Assembly: GCA_026392465.1 (NCBI GenBank)
Contig: JAPLCA010000026.1
Location: forward strand, 186,001 to 250,000
Source: Propionibacteriales bacterium
GTDB taxonomy: Bacteria; Actinomycetota; Actinomycetes; Propionibacteriales; Nocardioidaceae
Reading direction: 5' to 3'
DNA: 64,000 nucleotides
Each line of letters starts with the position of its first letter. Position 1 is the first letter of the stretch. A program made the position numbers and the translations under genes. The notes under the pieces were generated by a model that was given only the letters and a program-made list of their open reading frames with translations, did no database searches and was not told the origin of the DNA. Shown here piece after piece: positions 13,272 through 23,138 of the stretch.

Positions 13272-13470
13272 GCCTGGTCCTTGACAACCAGCCTGAGATG
13301 GGCCAAAGTATTCGGCCGCTCCACACGGTGACCTCTCGTGAGCCCTGCAACGCCAGGCCTCACGCCGGTGCCCGTCCCTTGCTCGTGTCCTGCTCGGTGT
13401 CTTGTTCGGTGCGGGACGGGGCGACGTCGAGCCGCCGACTCACGAGCTGCCGAGGGTGCGACGCGCCGGT

Positions 13471-14331
13471 TCAGAGCGCCTTGATGTCGTCGACCAGCCA
13501 GCGTCCGTCGCGCTCGACCATGGTCATCTCGACCCGGTTGCCGAAGACCGTCGGCACCTCGGACCCGTCGGCCAGGCGTGCCTGGTCGACGAACACGAGC
13601 ACGGTGGCACGGTCCCGGCGGCAGTCGTCGCCGCACGACATCGCGGCGGAGTCGCGGGTGGTCGCCTTGACCTGGATCTTGCGCTGCGGCGCGAGGTCGC
13701 GCAGGGCCGGCGAGATGCTCTCGAAGTCCTTCGCGAACGACGATGTCATGACGTCGCTGGAGTCGTCGAGGTACTGCTGGATCCGGTCGTAGCGGTAGGT
13801 GAAGATCGTCTCCGCGGCGGAGGCGGCCGCCTCGGCGGCCTTGTCGTGGGCGGCGTCGACCCCGTGCGTCTCGCGCCAGTCCGCCACCCCGCGGTAGCCG
13901 AAGAACGCGCCGAAGACGACCGCCACCACGGCCACGGCGACCAGGACGATCCGTGCGGGGTCGAGGCGACGGCGGCCTCCGCCCGGACCACCCTCCGTGT
14001 CCGTGACGTCCGCTGCCGGCTCGTCGACGCCGGCTGCCTCGACCGGCGCCGACGCCGCGGTGGGGCCGCCGACGTCGGAGCCCGTGCGCGAGTCGCTGCG
14101 GCGCCCCGCCCGCGGGGCGACGCGCGGCGCGGCCGGGCTCGTGGGCGGTGCGGCGTCCTGCTCCTCGACGGTGGGCTCGTCGACCGGTGCCTGCTCGGGC
14201 TCGACCGGCACACCGGGGCGCGCGAGCGGACGACGCACGACCTTCTTCGCCGGGATGGGCGGCCGCGCCGTGCCCGGCGTGGACTCCCCCGCGATCCGGC
14301 GGCGCTTCTTCGGTCCCTCGGGCGTGCTCAC
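13471..14331 (-). CDS. Mce-associated membrane protein
   Basis: 286 residues from a GTG that overlaps the previous stop. A long Pro/Ala/Arg-rich cytoplasmic segment (to about residue 115) precedes one membrane helix (RIVLVAVAVVAVVFGAFFGY) and an extracytoplasmic domain ending in DGRWLVDDIKAL, the pattern of Mce-associated (Mas/Mam) proteins that stabilise the Mce complex. A Cys pair (SCGDDC) lies in the outer domain. It is the last gene of the mce operon. Family assignment rests on position, architecture and the SNTF2-like ending. Confidence 0.8.
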   Translation of the reverse strand: MSTPEGPKKRRRIAGESTPGTARPPIPAKKVVRRPLARPGVPVEPEQAPVDEPTVEEQDAAPPTSPAAPRVAPRAGRRSDSRTGSDVGGPTAASAPVEAAGVDEPAADVTDTEGGPGGGRRRLDPARIVLVAVAVVAVVFGAFFGYRGVADWRETHGVDAAHDKAAEAAASAAETIFTYRYDRIQQYLDDSSDVMTSSFAKDFESISPALRDLAPQRKIQVKATTRDSAAMSCGDDCRRDRATVLVFVDQARLADGSEVPTVFGNRVEMTMVERDGRWLVDDIKAL

Positions 14332-14930
14332 TGACCCTCCTGAGACGCGGACGGCGAGGTCGACGGCGACGGGCTGGCGCCGCCCGACCCGGGATCGGTG
14401 GACGCGTCGAGCGGCACCACCGTGTCGAACTGGCTGACCCGCCAGTCGCCGTCGGACTTGGACAGCGTGACCTTCCACCGGAAGCGACGCTGCACCGCGG
14501 CCTCGTCCGAGGACGTCGTGATCGACGCGTCGACGGCGACGATCGCGATTGCCGAGTCGTCGTCGAGCGAGTCGACCGCGACGGCGAGCACGTTGGCGTC
14601 GCCGCTCTTCTGGTCCTTGGACTCCAGCGCCCCGAAGACCGCGTTCGTCACGCGCACGAACTCCTTGTCGTACGCCGGCGTGAGCAGCGGCTTCATCCGC
14701 TTCTGGTAGCCGGCGAGGTCGGCCACGTCGTAGGTGTTGTACGTGGTGGCGAAGTCGTTGACGCGCGCCACGACGGCGTCGCGCTCGGCGTCCTCGCCGC
14801 CGCCCGCGAACCGCGGCACGAGCAGCCCGGCCACTCCGACGAGCACGCCGAGGACGGCGATGACGACGAGGGGGGTCGAGCTCCTGCGCGCGGTCAGCGG
14901 ACCGCCGGTCCGAGCAGCAGCCACGTCCAC
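14328..14930 (-). CDS. Mce-associated membrane protein
   Basis: 200 residues, one N-terminal membrane helix (TPLVVIAVLGVLVGVAGLLV), then an outer domain with the sequence ATTYNTYDVADLAGYQKRMK typical of Mce-associated proteins and a Ser/Pro-rich tail. The start overlaps the mceF stop by 37 bp; GTG at 14930 is used here, but a GTG two codons later (14924) is better spaced from the GGAAAGGA site. Its partner gene follows with a 4-bp overlap. The two probably form part of the same Mce envelope complex. Confidence 0.8.
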   Translation of the reverse strand: MDVAAARTGGPLTARRSSTPLVVIAVLGVLVGVAGLLVPRFAGGGEDAERDAVVARVNDFATTYNTYDVADLAGYQKRMKPLLTPAYDKEFVRVTNAVFGALESKDQKSGDANVLAVAVDSLDDDSAIAIVAVDASITTSSDEAAVQRRFRWKVTLSKSDGDWRVSQFDTVVPLDASTDPGSGGASPSPSTSPSASQEGQ

Positions 14931-16108
14931 GAGTCCTTTCCGGAGGCGTCGGCCCCGGTTCCCACGGCGGCCCGGTCACGGTTGATCACGGTCTTGTCGG
15001 GTCCGCGCGGGACCTTGTCCTTGACGATACAGCCGGCGTCCACGTCGAACTGCATGTCGTAGATCTCGATCGGCTCGCGCCGCGGTCGCTGCCCGTTGTC
15101 GTCCTCGTCGCACGGCTTGGGGTTGCTCGTGTCGGCCGGGTTGCTCACCACCAGGCCGAAGCGCGCGTCCCACTCGCCCTCGGTGCTCTTGCTCGGTGCC
15201 ACCACGCTGAACGTCCCCTCGAGGACGTAGGGGTAGATGATGGCGAGCGCCTTGAGACTCTTGGAGTTGCGGGCCAGCGGCTCGCTCGCGCTGCGCAGGT
15301 CGGCGAGGATCGTCCGCAGCTGCGCGGCGTTCTCGGCCACCGTGTCGTTGACGGTCTTGGCCGCCGACGGTCCCTCGTCGACCAGGCGTCGCAGGTCGCC
15401 GTCGGACTCGACGAGCGTGTCCGAGAGCAGCGCCAGGTTCTTCGCGAAGGTCTCGAGCTGCGGCTGCTTGTCGATCTGCGTCTGCAGGACGCCGGAGGAG
15501 CTGCGGATGAGCCGCTGCGTCACGCCGAGGTTCTCCTGCGCCGCGGTGATGAACTCCGAGGACGTGTCGAGGATGCGCTCGAGGTCCGGCCCCGTGCCCT
15601 CGAACGCGGTGCCGAGCTCGTCGACGACGGTCTTCAGGCTGCGGGTGTCGATGCTGGAGACGAGGGAGTTCAGGTTGAGCAGCAGGGTCGTGGTGTCGAT
15701 CGGGATCCGTGTGTCCGAGCGCGGGATGGTCGTGCCCGCCTTCAGGTACGGCGCCTCGTTGGTGCGCGGGGAGAGGTCGACGTACTGCTCGCCGATGGCC
15801 GACTTGTTGGCCACGGTGGCCACGACGTCGGAGGAGATCTTCGGCGCGCTCTTGTCGATGTCGAGCACGACGTTCACGCCGTCCTCGGTGAACTTCAGCT
15901 GCTTGACCTTGCCGACCGCGATGCCGCGGTAGGTCACCTCGGCCCCGGCGAAGATGCCGCCGGAGTCGGCGAAGTCGGCCGTGACGGGGAACGTCCGGTC
16001 GACGAACAGCCGGTCGAGCTGGGCGTACTTGCCGCCGACGAACGTCGCGCCGACGGCCACGATGATCGCGAAGATCACCAGCTGGATCTTGGTCAGGCGA
16101 GTGATCAT
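14894..16108 (-). CDS. mceF: MCE family protein MceF
   Basis: 404 residues: an N-terminal membrane helix, an MCE domain (residues about 38-115, with AGAEVTYRGIAVGKV) and a long helical region that forms the tunnel or needle of Mce systems, then a C-terminal extension containing two Cys. It is the sixth MCE protein of the operon, matching the MceF position. Mce complexes carry lipids or sterols across the envelope, driven by the YrbE/MceG ABC core. The start ATG overlaps the mceE stop by 4 bp. Confidence 0.9.
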   Translation of the reverse strand: MITRLTKIQLVIFAIIVAVGATFVGGKYAQLDRLFVDRTFPVTADFADSGGIFAGAEVTYRGIAVGKVKQLKFTEDGVNVVLDIDKSAPKISSDVVATVANKSAIGEQYVDLSPRTNEAPYLKAGTTIPRSDTRIPIDTTTLLLNLNSLVSSIDTRSLKTVVDELGTAFEGTGPDLERILDTSSEFITAAQENLGVTQRLIRSSSGVLQTQIDKQPQLETFAKNLALLSDTLVESDGDLRRLVDEGPSAAKTVNDTVAENAAQLRTILADLRSASEPLARNSKSLKALAIIYPYVLEGTFSVVAPSKSTEGEWDARFGLVVSNPADTSNPKPCDEDDNGQRPRREPIEIYDMQFDVDAGCIVKDKVPRGPDKTVINRDRAAVGTGADASGKDSWTWLLLGPAVR

Positions 16109-17580
16109 CGCTGCACCACCGGTCCGAGCACCAGCCGCGCGACGTCCTCGGTCTGCGTGGCCATCAGCTCACTCGTCGTCGTCACCCGGCAGCTGCCGAG
16201 CAGGGAACAGATGCCGCCACCGCCACCGGAGGAGGACCCACCGCGGGAGGAGGCGGACGCCGAGGGGGACGGGCTGGCGGCCGGCGAGGGCTGCGAGCCC
16301 GAGCTGCCGGAGGTGCCCGGCAGCGACGGCAGGCCCGTGTCGCCCTGGCTGGTCAGGCCCTCGACGAGCTCGACGAGCTGGTTGGCCGGAGCACCGACCG
16401 CGCCGGACCCCGATCCGCCCGAGGTGGGCGCCGAGGAGCCGGTCGCCCTCGCCGAGCCCAGCGTGTTGCCCAGCGACAGCAGGCCCTTCAGGAGGTTCGT
16501 GAGCTGGCCCGTGTTGAGCGACAGGTTGATGTCGAGGTTCATGTAGTCGCCGTAGCAGGCGCCCTCGGCGACCTGTTTGCGCAGCAGGGCCTTGTTCTGC
16601 GTGGCCGGGACGGCAGGGTCGTAGGCGGTGCAGGGGCTGCTGGCACGCGCCGGCGAGCCGCCGGCGATCGCGTCGGTGAACGGGTAGGTGAAGATCAGCT
16701 GGCTCGCCGTGGCGAGGTCGTCGCCGGCGTTCGCGAGCTCGCGCAGCGTCGGCTCGAGGTCGCGGAGCACGGCCAGCGTGTCGTCCTTCGAGCGTCGGAT
16801 GACACCGGTGGCGGTGTCGCTCAGCCGGTCCAGCGACTGCAGCAGGCCGACCAGGTCGTCGCGCTGTGCGTCGAGCGTGCGCAGCGCCTCCGGCAGCTCG
16901 TCGAGCGCCTGGGTGATCGCACCCTCCTGCGCCTTGGTCGCCTTGGCCAGGTTGTCGACCTTCTCCAGGGCGGTCAGGATCTCGCCCTTGTTCTCGTCCA
17001 GCTGGCCGATGAAGGTCGTGGTGCTCTGCAGCAGCTGCTTGACCTCAGGCTCGTTGCCGTCGAGGGTCTTGTTGAGCTCCTTGACGATCGTGTTCGTCTT
17101 CTCGAGGCCGCCGCCGTTGAACAGCAGCGACGCCGCGCCGAGCACCTCCTCGATGTCGGGGTTGCGCCCCGAGCGGTCGAGCGGGATGCGGTCGCCGTTG
17201 CCGAGCGTGCCCTCCCCGCCCGTGGACGGCGGCGCCAGCGACACGAACTTCTCGCCCAGCAGGCTGGTCTGACGGATCTGCGCCTCGGCGTTGTCCGGCA
17301 GCTTCACGTCGCGGTTGATCTCCAGGGTGGCCGTGGCCGTCCACCCGTCGAGCCGGATCTTGGTGACCTTGCCGACCGCGATGTCGTTGACCCGCACGGC
17401 GCTCTGCGGCACGAGGTCGAGCACGTCGCGGAACTGGACGGTGACGGTGTAGGGGTCGGACCCGAGGTCCGCACCACCGGGCAGCGGCAGCTCGTAGGGC
17501 GAGAAGCCGCAGCCCGACAGGAGCACGGCGCTCCCGGCGGTCACAGCGGCGGCCCGCAGGCCGCGTCGGCGCACGCTCAT
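16105..17580 (-). CDS. mceE: MCE family lipoprotein MceE
   Basis: 491 residues. Unlike its neighbours it has a lipobox (LLSGC, Cys24) rather than a simple membrane anchor, as expected for the MceE (LprK-like) subunit. The MCE domain has RDVLDLVPQSAVRVNDIAVG, followed by a coiled helical region and a low-complexity Ser/Gly/Pro tail with repeated Gly-Ser stretches. The start is fixed by the lipoprotein signal and the 4-bp overlap with mceD. Confidence 0.92.
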   Translation of the reverse strand: MSVRRRGLRAAAVTAGSAVLLSGCGFSPYELPLPGGADLGSDPYTVTVQFRDVLDLVPQSAVRVNDIAVGKVTKIRLDGWTATATLEINRDVKLPDNAEAQIRQTSLLGEKFVSLAPPSTGGEGTLGNGDRIPLDRSGRNPDIEEVLGAASLLFNGGGLEKTNTIVKELNKTLDGNEPEVKQLLQSTTTFIGQLDENKGEILTALEKVDNLAKATKAQEGAITQALDELPEALRTLDAQRDDLVGLLQSLDRLSDTATGVIRRSKDDTLAVLRDLEPTLRELANAGDDLATASQLIFTYPFTDAIAGGSPARASSPCTAYDPAVPATQNKALLRKQVAEGACYGDYMNLDINLSLNTGQLTNLLKGLLSLGNTLGSARATGSSAPTSGGSGSGAVGAPANQLVELVEGLTSQGDTGLPSLPGTSGSSGSQPSPAASPSPSASASSRGGSSSGGGGGICSLLGSCRVTTTSELMATQTEDVARLVLGPVVQR

Positions 17581-18752
17581 CGCTCCACCCCCAGCATCTG
17601 CGACAGCGACGTGTCGGTGCGGTCCGGCGACGGCGCATTGGCCACGGCGGCGCGCGGCAGCGGCAGTCCGCCGGTGATCGGCTTGAGGAGATCGTCGAGG
17701 ACCCCGCCGAGGACGTCGCACGGCTCCTTGACGTCGATCGGCAGGTTCTCGCTGATGTTGCAGAGCAGGTCGCCCGGGTCCTCCACGGCCCCCAGCAGCA
17801 GCTGCAGCACGTCGGCGTGGTTGTCGAGCGTGCCCGTGTTGCCGTTGTAGGCGAGCGCGACGTTCGACAGGGCCGTCGGGGCGCTCACGGTGAACTCCTC
17901 GAGGTCCTTCTGGTGGTCGCCCAGCACGCGCGCGACCGTCGACAGCTGCTTGACGTTGCCCCGCAGCTCCGAGCGGTTCTCGCGCACCAGGCGGCGGACC
18001 TCGACGAGCGCGTCGCCGAGCGCCTTGATGGTGGCCTGCAGGTCCTCTCGCTCGCCGGCCAGGACGGTCGAGACCTGGGCGGTGCTGTCGAAGAAGTCGC
18101 GGACCGACTGGTCGTTGGTCTGCAGCAGCTGGACGAACTGGTCGACCTCGCGCATGCTGCCGAACAGTTCGTCCTTGTTGTCGGAGAGCGTCTGGCTGAG
18201 CTTGCCGAAGTTGCGCAGTGTCTCGTTGACCTGGGCGCCCTGGCCGTCGAGCTGCTTCGCCGTGTCGCGGACGAGGTCGCTGACGGCGCCGTTGCGGTTG
18301 GCGCCGTCAGGCCCGAGTGCCACCGAGAGGTCGTCGAGGGACTTGTAGACCTGGTCGAGCTCGACCGGGACCGCCGTGCGGCTCACGCCGAGCCGCGCGC
18401 CGTCCTTGAGCACCGCTCCCCCGTCGTAGGCCGGGGCGAGCTGGACGAACCGGTCACCGACGATCGACGGGGAGACGACGACGGCCTTCACGTCGTCGGG
18501 CAGCTTGACCGAGGCGTCGTAGGAGATCGTCGCGCGCACCGTCTTGCCGCGGGGCACGAGCCGGTCGACGGTGCCGACGGCCACGCCGAGGATCCGCACG
18601 TCCGACCCCTCGTACAGCGAGTTGGTCTGCGTGAAGTCGACGGTGATCGTCTTCTTCGCGTCGCGCTGGCCGAAGACGACCACGAGACCGACGACGAGCA
18701 CGAGGGCGACGAGCACCGTGAGGATGCGTGCCGCACCGGCGAGCCTGCTCAT
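17577..18752 (-). CDS. mceD: MCE family protein MceD
   Basis: 391 residues with an N-terminal membrane helix, an MCE domain (NSLYEGSDVRILGVAVGTVD) and a long alpha-helical region rich in heptads, ending with a Cys pair (LCNISENLPIDVKEPC) that is common in this subunit. Overlaps mceC and mceE by 4 bp each, so translation of the operon is tightly coupled. It contributes one subunit to the predicted hetero-hexameric MCE ring. Confidence 0.9.
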   Translation of the reverse strand: MSRLAGAARILTVLVALVLVVGLVVVFGQRDAKKTITVDFTQTNSLYEGSDVRILGVAVGTVDRLVPRGKTVRATISYDASVKLPDDVKAVVVSPSIVGDRFVQLAPAYDGGAVLKDGARLGVSRTAVPVELDQVYKSLDDLSVALGPDGANRNGAVSDLVRDTAKQLDGQGAQVNETLRNFGKLSQTLSDNKDELFGSMREVDQFVQLLQTNDQSVRDFFDSTAQVSTVLAGEREDLQATIKALGDALVEVRRLVRENRSELRGNVKQLSTVARVLGDHQKDLEEFTVSAPTALSNVALAYNGNTGTLDNHADVLQLLLGAVEDPGDLLCNISENLPIDVKEPCDVLGGVLDDLLKPITGGLPLPRAAVANAPSPDRTDTSLSQMLGVER

Positions 18753-19699
18753 CCTGCGCCTCCGATCTTGATGTACGTGTCGAACCACGGGCCGTTGCCG
18801 AGCGCGTTGGCGAAGACCCGCAGGAAGCCGGGCATGACGGTGAGCGCGCGGTCGAGGCTCTGCTCGTTGCGGGCCAGCATGGTGGTGACGGTGCGCAGCT
18901 GGCGCAGCGCGGGCTGCAGGTCGGCCTCCGTGTCCTTGACCAGGCCGGTCAGCTGCGCGGAGATCTCCTGCGTCGACACGAGGAGACGGTGGATGGCCTC
19001 GCGGCGGGCGCTGATCGCGTCGAACAGCACCGAGGAGTCCTTGACGAGCGCCACGAGCTGGTCGTCGCGGGCGTTGATGACGCCGGTGACCTTCTTGAGG
19101 TTCTTCAGCAGCGTGTTGATCTGCTGGTCGCGCGCCGCGAGGTTGCGGGAGAGGTCGGAGACGCCACGGATGGCGCCCCGGAACTCCTCCGGCGTCTGCG
19201 CGGCGACGTCGGAGAGGGTCTCCAGCGCCTGCGAGATCTGGTCGACGTCGAGCGCCTCGGTGGTGGTGCTGAGGTCGGAGAACGCCTGCACGACGTCGTA
19301 GGGCGGCGTGGTGCGCGACTCCGGGATCGTGCCGCCCTTCTCGAGGCGACCCGCGCCCGACGGCTGCAGCGCGAGGAACTGCGCGCCGAGCAGCGTGCGG
19401 ATGCGGATCTCGGCCCCGGTGTCGCGGCCGAGGCGCGTGCCCTTGTCGACCTTGAACGTCACCTTGACCTTGTTGCCCTCGAGCTCGATGTCGCGGACCT
19501 TGCCGACGGGGACGCCCGCGACGCGGACCTCGTTGCCGGACTTCAGGCCGCCGATCTCGGAGAACTCGGCGTGGTAGGTGTCGCCGGCGCCGATGATCGG
19601 CAGCCGGTCGGCGCGGAAGGCGGCCACCAGCAGCATGGCGATCACGGCGAAGCCGATGAAGCCGATGATGACGGGGTTGCGCTCGCGGAACGGCTTCAT
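18749..19699 (-). CDS. mceC: MCE family protein MceC
   Basis: 316 residues, the shortest MCE subunit here. One membrane helix (residues about 10-28), the MCE domain with IGGLKSGNEVRVAGVPVGKV, then a helical tail without the extensions seen in the others. Position third among six and ATGA overlaps on both sides define it as MceC. Confidence 0.9.
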   Translation of the reverse strand: MKPFRERNPVIIGFIGFAVIAMLLVAAFRADRLPIIGAGDTYHAEFSEIGGLKSGNEVRVAGVPVGKVRDIELEGNKVKVTFKVDKGTRLGRDTGAEIRIRTLLGAQFLALQPSGAGRLEKGGTIPESRTTPPYDVVQAFSDLSTTTEALDVDQISQALETLSDVAAQTPEEFRGAIRGVSDLSRNLAARDQQINTLLKNLKKVTGVINARDDQLVALVKDSSVLFDAISARREAIHRLLVSTQEISAQLTGLVKDTEADLQPALRQLRTVTTMLARNEQSLDRALTVMPGFLRVFANALGNGPWFDTYIKIGGAG

Positions 19700-20799
19700 G
19701 ACGCGGCCTTCCCGTACTCGTTGCCGCCGGTGCGGCAGCGGTCGCCACCGGCCTTGAGCGAGCCGAGCTGCTTCACGAGACCGTCGAGCAGGCCGTCGAG
19801 CGGCGTGCCGGTGAGCTGGCTGACGTCGACGTTGAGCTCGCAGACGTAGAAGTTGAACAGGCTGCCGTTGGACGCCAGGTTGCCGAGCTTCTCCATCTTG
19901 ATCGGCAGGATCTGCAGCGCCGACTCGAGGGTGTCGAGGTTGCGCTTCTTCGACAGGTTGCCGGTCAGGCGACGCAGCTGCGTGACGTCGGCCGTGAGGT
20001 CGGGGCGGCCCTCGACGAGCAGGTTCGAGGTCTCCGTCGTGAGGTCGGAGATGGAGTCCAGCGACCCGAGGATGGCCTGACGGTCGCCCTTGAGCCCGGT
20101 GATGAACTGCTGCAGCGTGTCGATCGTGGCCGTCAGCTGCTGGTCGCGGCTGCCGATCGTGTCGAGCACGTCCGAGAGGTTCACGACGACGTCGCCGATC
20201 AGCTGGTCACGGTCGGCGAGCGTGCTGGTGAGCGAGGCCGTGCGGGCCAGCAGGTTCTGGACGTTCCCGGACTCGCCCTGCAGGGTCTGCACGATCTCGA
20301 AGGCGAACTTGTTGGTGTCCTCCGGCGAGAGCGCCTGGAACACCGGCTTGAACCCGTTGAGCAGCACGTTGAGGTCGAGCGCTTCCTCGGTGCGGTCCTG
20401 CGGGATCGTCGACCCGGGCGCGAGCCGCGAGGTGTCGCCGTCGCCGCCCTGGAACAGCGCCAGGTAGCGCTGGCCGACGAGGTTGCGGAAGCGCAGCTGG
20501 GCGATCGTGTCCTTCGTCAGCGGCGTGGTCGAGCGTACCGAGAAGGTGACGATGGCCTCGTCGGTGTCGTGGATCTTCACCGACTTGATCGAGCCCACCG
20601 AGACACCGGCGATGCGCACGTCGTCGCCCTTCGCGACGCCGGTGACGTCGGAGAACACGGCCTTGTACTCGTTGCTGGCACCGAGGCTGCCGTTGCTCAG
20701 CGTGAGCATGAGCATGGCGGTGGCGGTGCCGGTGACGACGAAGAACACCGCGAGCTTGACGATCGCGCTGATCGACTCCTTGTCGAGCATCCTGCTCAT
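19696..20799 (-). CDS. mceB: MCE family protein MceB
   Basis: 367 residues. Start ATG at 20799 follows GGAGGTG with good spacing. A membrane helix (residues about 12-32) precedes the MCE domain (DVTGVAKGDDVRIAGVSVG) and a helical region; the C-terminus holds two Cys (YVCELNVD...DRCRTGG) typical of MceB. A 37-bp gap separates it from mceA, the largest gap among the MCE genes. Confidence 0.9.
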   Translation of the reverse strand: MSRMLDKESISAIVKLAVFFVVTGTATAMLMLTLSNGSLGASNEYKAVFSDVTGVAKGDDVRIAGVSVGSIKSVKIHDTDEAIVTFSVRSTTPLTKDTIAQLRFRNLVGQRYLALFQGGDGDTSRLAPGSTIPQDRTEEALDLNVLLNGFKPVFQALSPEDTNKFAFEIVQTLQGESGNVQNLLARTASLTSTLADRDQLIGDVVVNLSDVLDTIGSRDQQLTATIDTLQQFITGLKGDRQAILGSLDSISDLTTETSNLLVEGRPDLTADVTQLRRLTGNLSKKRNLDTLESALQILPIKMEKLGNLASNGSLFNFYVCELNVDVSQLTGTPLDGLLDGLVKQLGSLKAGGDRCRTGGNEYGKAAS

Positions 20800-20836
20800 C
20801 GGGTCACCTCCCCGGCGCGGACGGGCTGACGGCGGT

Positions 20837-22300
20837 TCACGGCGCCTTCACCTCCGCGCCTCGCAGGATGGGGCTGAGCAGCAGCGACGCGGCGTCGGGC
20901 ACCTGGTCCTCGTCGACGCCGGCCATCGCGGCGGCGAGGCTGCGTGCCTCGGCACGCTGCTGGGGGGTGTCGGTGTCGGCCAGGCTGGGGTTGAAGAAGC
21001 CGGCCTCGTCGAGGCTCGACACCGCCGCACGCTGGTAGTCGGCCTCGGTGCCGAACTTGCCGTTGTGGCTGTTCCTCACGCCGATCAGCTTGAACACCTC
21101 CGGGGACACCTCGAACGGATCAGACTTGCTGTAGGGCCACTTCGACGGGTCGTCGGCGTTCTGCTTGAAGATCTTCAGGTCCTCGCAGACGGCACCGATG
21201 GTGTTGGGCAGCTTCCCGCGCTTCTTGTCAGGCGCGTCGATGTACTCGACCTTGCTCGGGTCGGCCTGGGGCGCCTCCGCGATCTGACGGTTGCTCGGGA
21301 TCCGGGCGTTCTCGTCGAAGCCGAAGTACGTGGGCTGCTGCGGCAGGGTCTCGAGGTCGATGTGCACCGTGTTGTTGCGCAGCACGCTGTTCAGCTTCGG
21401 CAGCACGGTGGCCATGCCGCCGGTGAAGCACGGGAAGCTGCTCGCGTACTCCGCGGTGACGCCGAGGATGACGCGGTTCTGCTTCGCCAGGACCTCGAGG
21501 TTCTCGCCGTTGGCCTTCGTGAAGTCGGTCAGCGTGTTCGCCAGGCGCGTGCCCTCGCTGTAGAACGCCGCGAGCTGCGTGCGCTTGGCGACCACCGTGT
21601 TGCCGGTGACCACCGTGTTGCGCAGCAGCCGGCCGAGGGTCGGCATCTGCGCGGCGTAGCCGTCGGAGACCTTGCCGAGCTTGGTGAGGTCGGTGACGAG
21701 CGTCGGGACGTCGGGGTTGAGGGCGGTGAGGTACTCGTTGGCCTGGACCAGCGTCTGGCCGAGCTTCTCGCCACGACCCTCCAGCGCCTGCGACACCGCG
21801 GTCAGCGTCGAGGACAGCTCAGCGGGCTCCACCGCCTGCAGCAGCGGGTAGAGGTCGTTGAGCAGCTGCTCGACCTCGATCGGCACCTCGGCCCGCTGGA
21901 TCATGTCGCCGGCCTTGAGCTTCTCCGGTCCGGCGTCATCGGCGGGGATGAGCGCGATGTACTTCTCGCCGAACAGCGTCTTCGGGACGATCTCGGCCGT
22001 GACGTCGGCCGGCACCTCGTCGATGAGGTCGGGCTTCATGCCGAGCACGATGCGCACCCCGCCGTCGTGCGGCTCGACCTTGCGGACCTCACCGACGATC
22101 ATGCCGCGCAGCTTCACGTCGGCGTTCTCGGGCAGGTTGAGGCCTGCGGTGCCGGTGTCGACGGTGACGTCGTCGGTGGCCACGAAGGTCTTGGAGAAGA
22201 ACGCGAACGTCAGCCAGATGAAGAACAGCATGATCGCGAGCAGCGCGGCCCCGAGGAGCTTGAGGCTGGTGGGGCGCTCGGCGAGGGGTGTGGCAGCCAT
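20837..22300 (-). CDS. mceA: MCE family protein MceA
   Basis: 487 residues, the first MCE subunit. Membrane helix at about residues 15-37, MCE domain (LNLPENADVKLRGMIVGEV), helical tail and a C-terminal extension of about 150 residues with YFGFDENARIPSN and conserved Cys typical of MceA. The ATG at 22300 is 1 bp from the yrbEB stop. In mycobacteria MceA-type proteins line the lipid path; cargo here is unknown. Confidence 0.92.
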   Translation of the reverse strand: MAATPLAERPTSLKLLGAALLAIMLFFIWLTFAFFSKTFVATDDVTVDTGTAGLNLPENADVKLRGMIVGEVRKVEPHDGGVRIVLGMKPDLIDEVPADVTAEIVPKTLFGEKYIALIPADDAGPEKLKAGDMIQRAEVPIEVEQLLNDLYPLLQAVEPAELSSTLTAVSQALEGRGEKLGQTLVQANEYLTALNPDVPTLVTDLTKLGKVSDGYAAQMPTLGRLLRNTVVTGNTVVAKRTQLAAFYSEGTRLANTLTDFTKANGENLEVLAKQNRVILGVTAEYASSFPCFTGGMATVLPKLNSVLRNNTVHIDLETLPQQPTYFGFDENARIPSNRQIAEAPQADPSKVEYIDAPDKKRGKLPNTIGAVCEDLKIFKQNADDPSKWPYSKSDPFEVSPEVFKLIGVRNSHNGKFGTEADYQRAAVSSLDEAGFFNPSLADTDTPQQRAEARSLAAAMAGVDEDQVPDAASLLLSPILRGAEVKAP

Positions 22301-22301
22301 G

Positions 22302-23138
22302 TCAACCCGCCAATCTGACGGTGACGGTCGTGCCCCAGATCGCCATCGAGGCGAGCAGGTCGACGACGTTGACCGCGACGATCGAGGTACGGACGGCACG
22401 TCCCACGGCGACGCCGACGCCGGCGGGTCCGCCAGAGGCGTAGTAGCCGTAGTAGCAGTGGATGAGGATGACGACGACGGCGAAGATCAGCACCTTGCCG
22501 AACGACCAGAGCACGTCGCCCGGGGGCAGGAACGTCTGGAAGTAGTGGTCGTACGTGCCGGTGCTCTGGCCCAGGAACTGGGTGATGGTCAACCGGGTCG
22601 CGAAGTAGGAGGACAGCAGGCCCACCACGTACAGCGGGATGACGGCGATGAGGCCGGCGAGCACGCGGGTCGTGACGAGGAACTGCATCGACGGCACGGC
22701 CATGACCTCGAGCGCGTCGACCTCCTCGGAGATCCGCATGGCGCCCAGCTGGGCGGTGAAGCCGCAGCCGACGGTCGCGGCCAGAGCGATGCCGGCCACG
22801 ATCGGCGCGATCTCGCGGGTGTTGAAGTAGGCCGAGACGAAGCCGGACAGGGCCGACGTGCCGAGCTGATCGAGCGCGGCGTAGCCCTGGATGCCGACCT
22901 CGGTGCCGGTGAAGAAGCACATCGCGACGATGACGCCGACGGTACCGCCGATGACGGCGAGCGCGCCGGAGCCCAGCGTGACCTCGGCGAGCAGCCGCAG
23001 GATCTCGCGGCTGTAGTTCTTGACGGTGAACGGCACCGCACGCAGGACGCGCAGGTAGAAGAGCAGCTGCGTGCCCATGCCCTCCAGGGCGGCTGCGGGG
23101 CGCTCGTAGAGCGCGCTGACCTTGGTCGCCATGCTCAC
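22302..23138 (-). CDS. YrbEB, MlaE-family permease of the Mce transporter
   Basis: 278 residues with about five to six membrane helices of the MlaE family, including SEEVDALEVMAVPS, the conserved motif of the permease coupling region. Together with YrbEA it forms the transmembrane core that the MceG ATPase energises. The GTG at 23138 overlaps the yrbEA stop (GTGA); an ATG two codons later is also possible. Confidence 0.93.
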   Translation of the reverse strand: MSMATKVSALYERPAAALEGMGTQLLFYLRVLRAVPFTVKNYSREILRLLAEVTLGSGALAVIGGTVGVIVAMCFFTGTEVGIQGYAALDQLGTSALSGFVSAYFNTREIAPIVAGIALAATVGCGFTAQLGAMRISEEVDALEVMAVPSMQFLVTTRVLAGLIAVIPLYVVGLLSSYFATRLTITQFLGQSTGTYDHYFQTFLPPGDVLWSFGKVLIFAVVVILIHCYYGYYASGGPAGVGVAVGRAVRTSIVAVNVVDLLASMAIWGTTVTVRLAG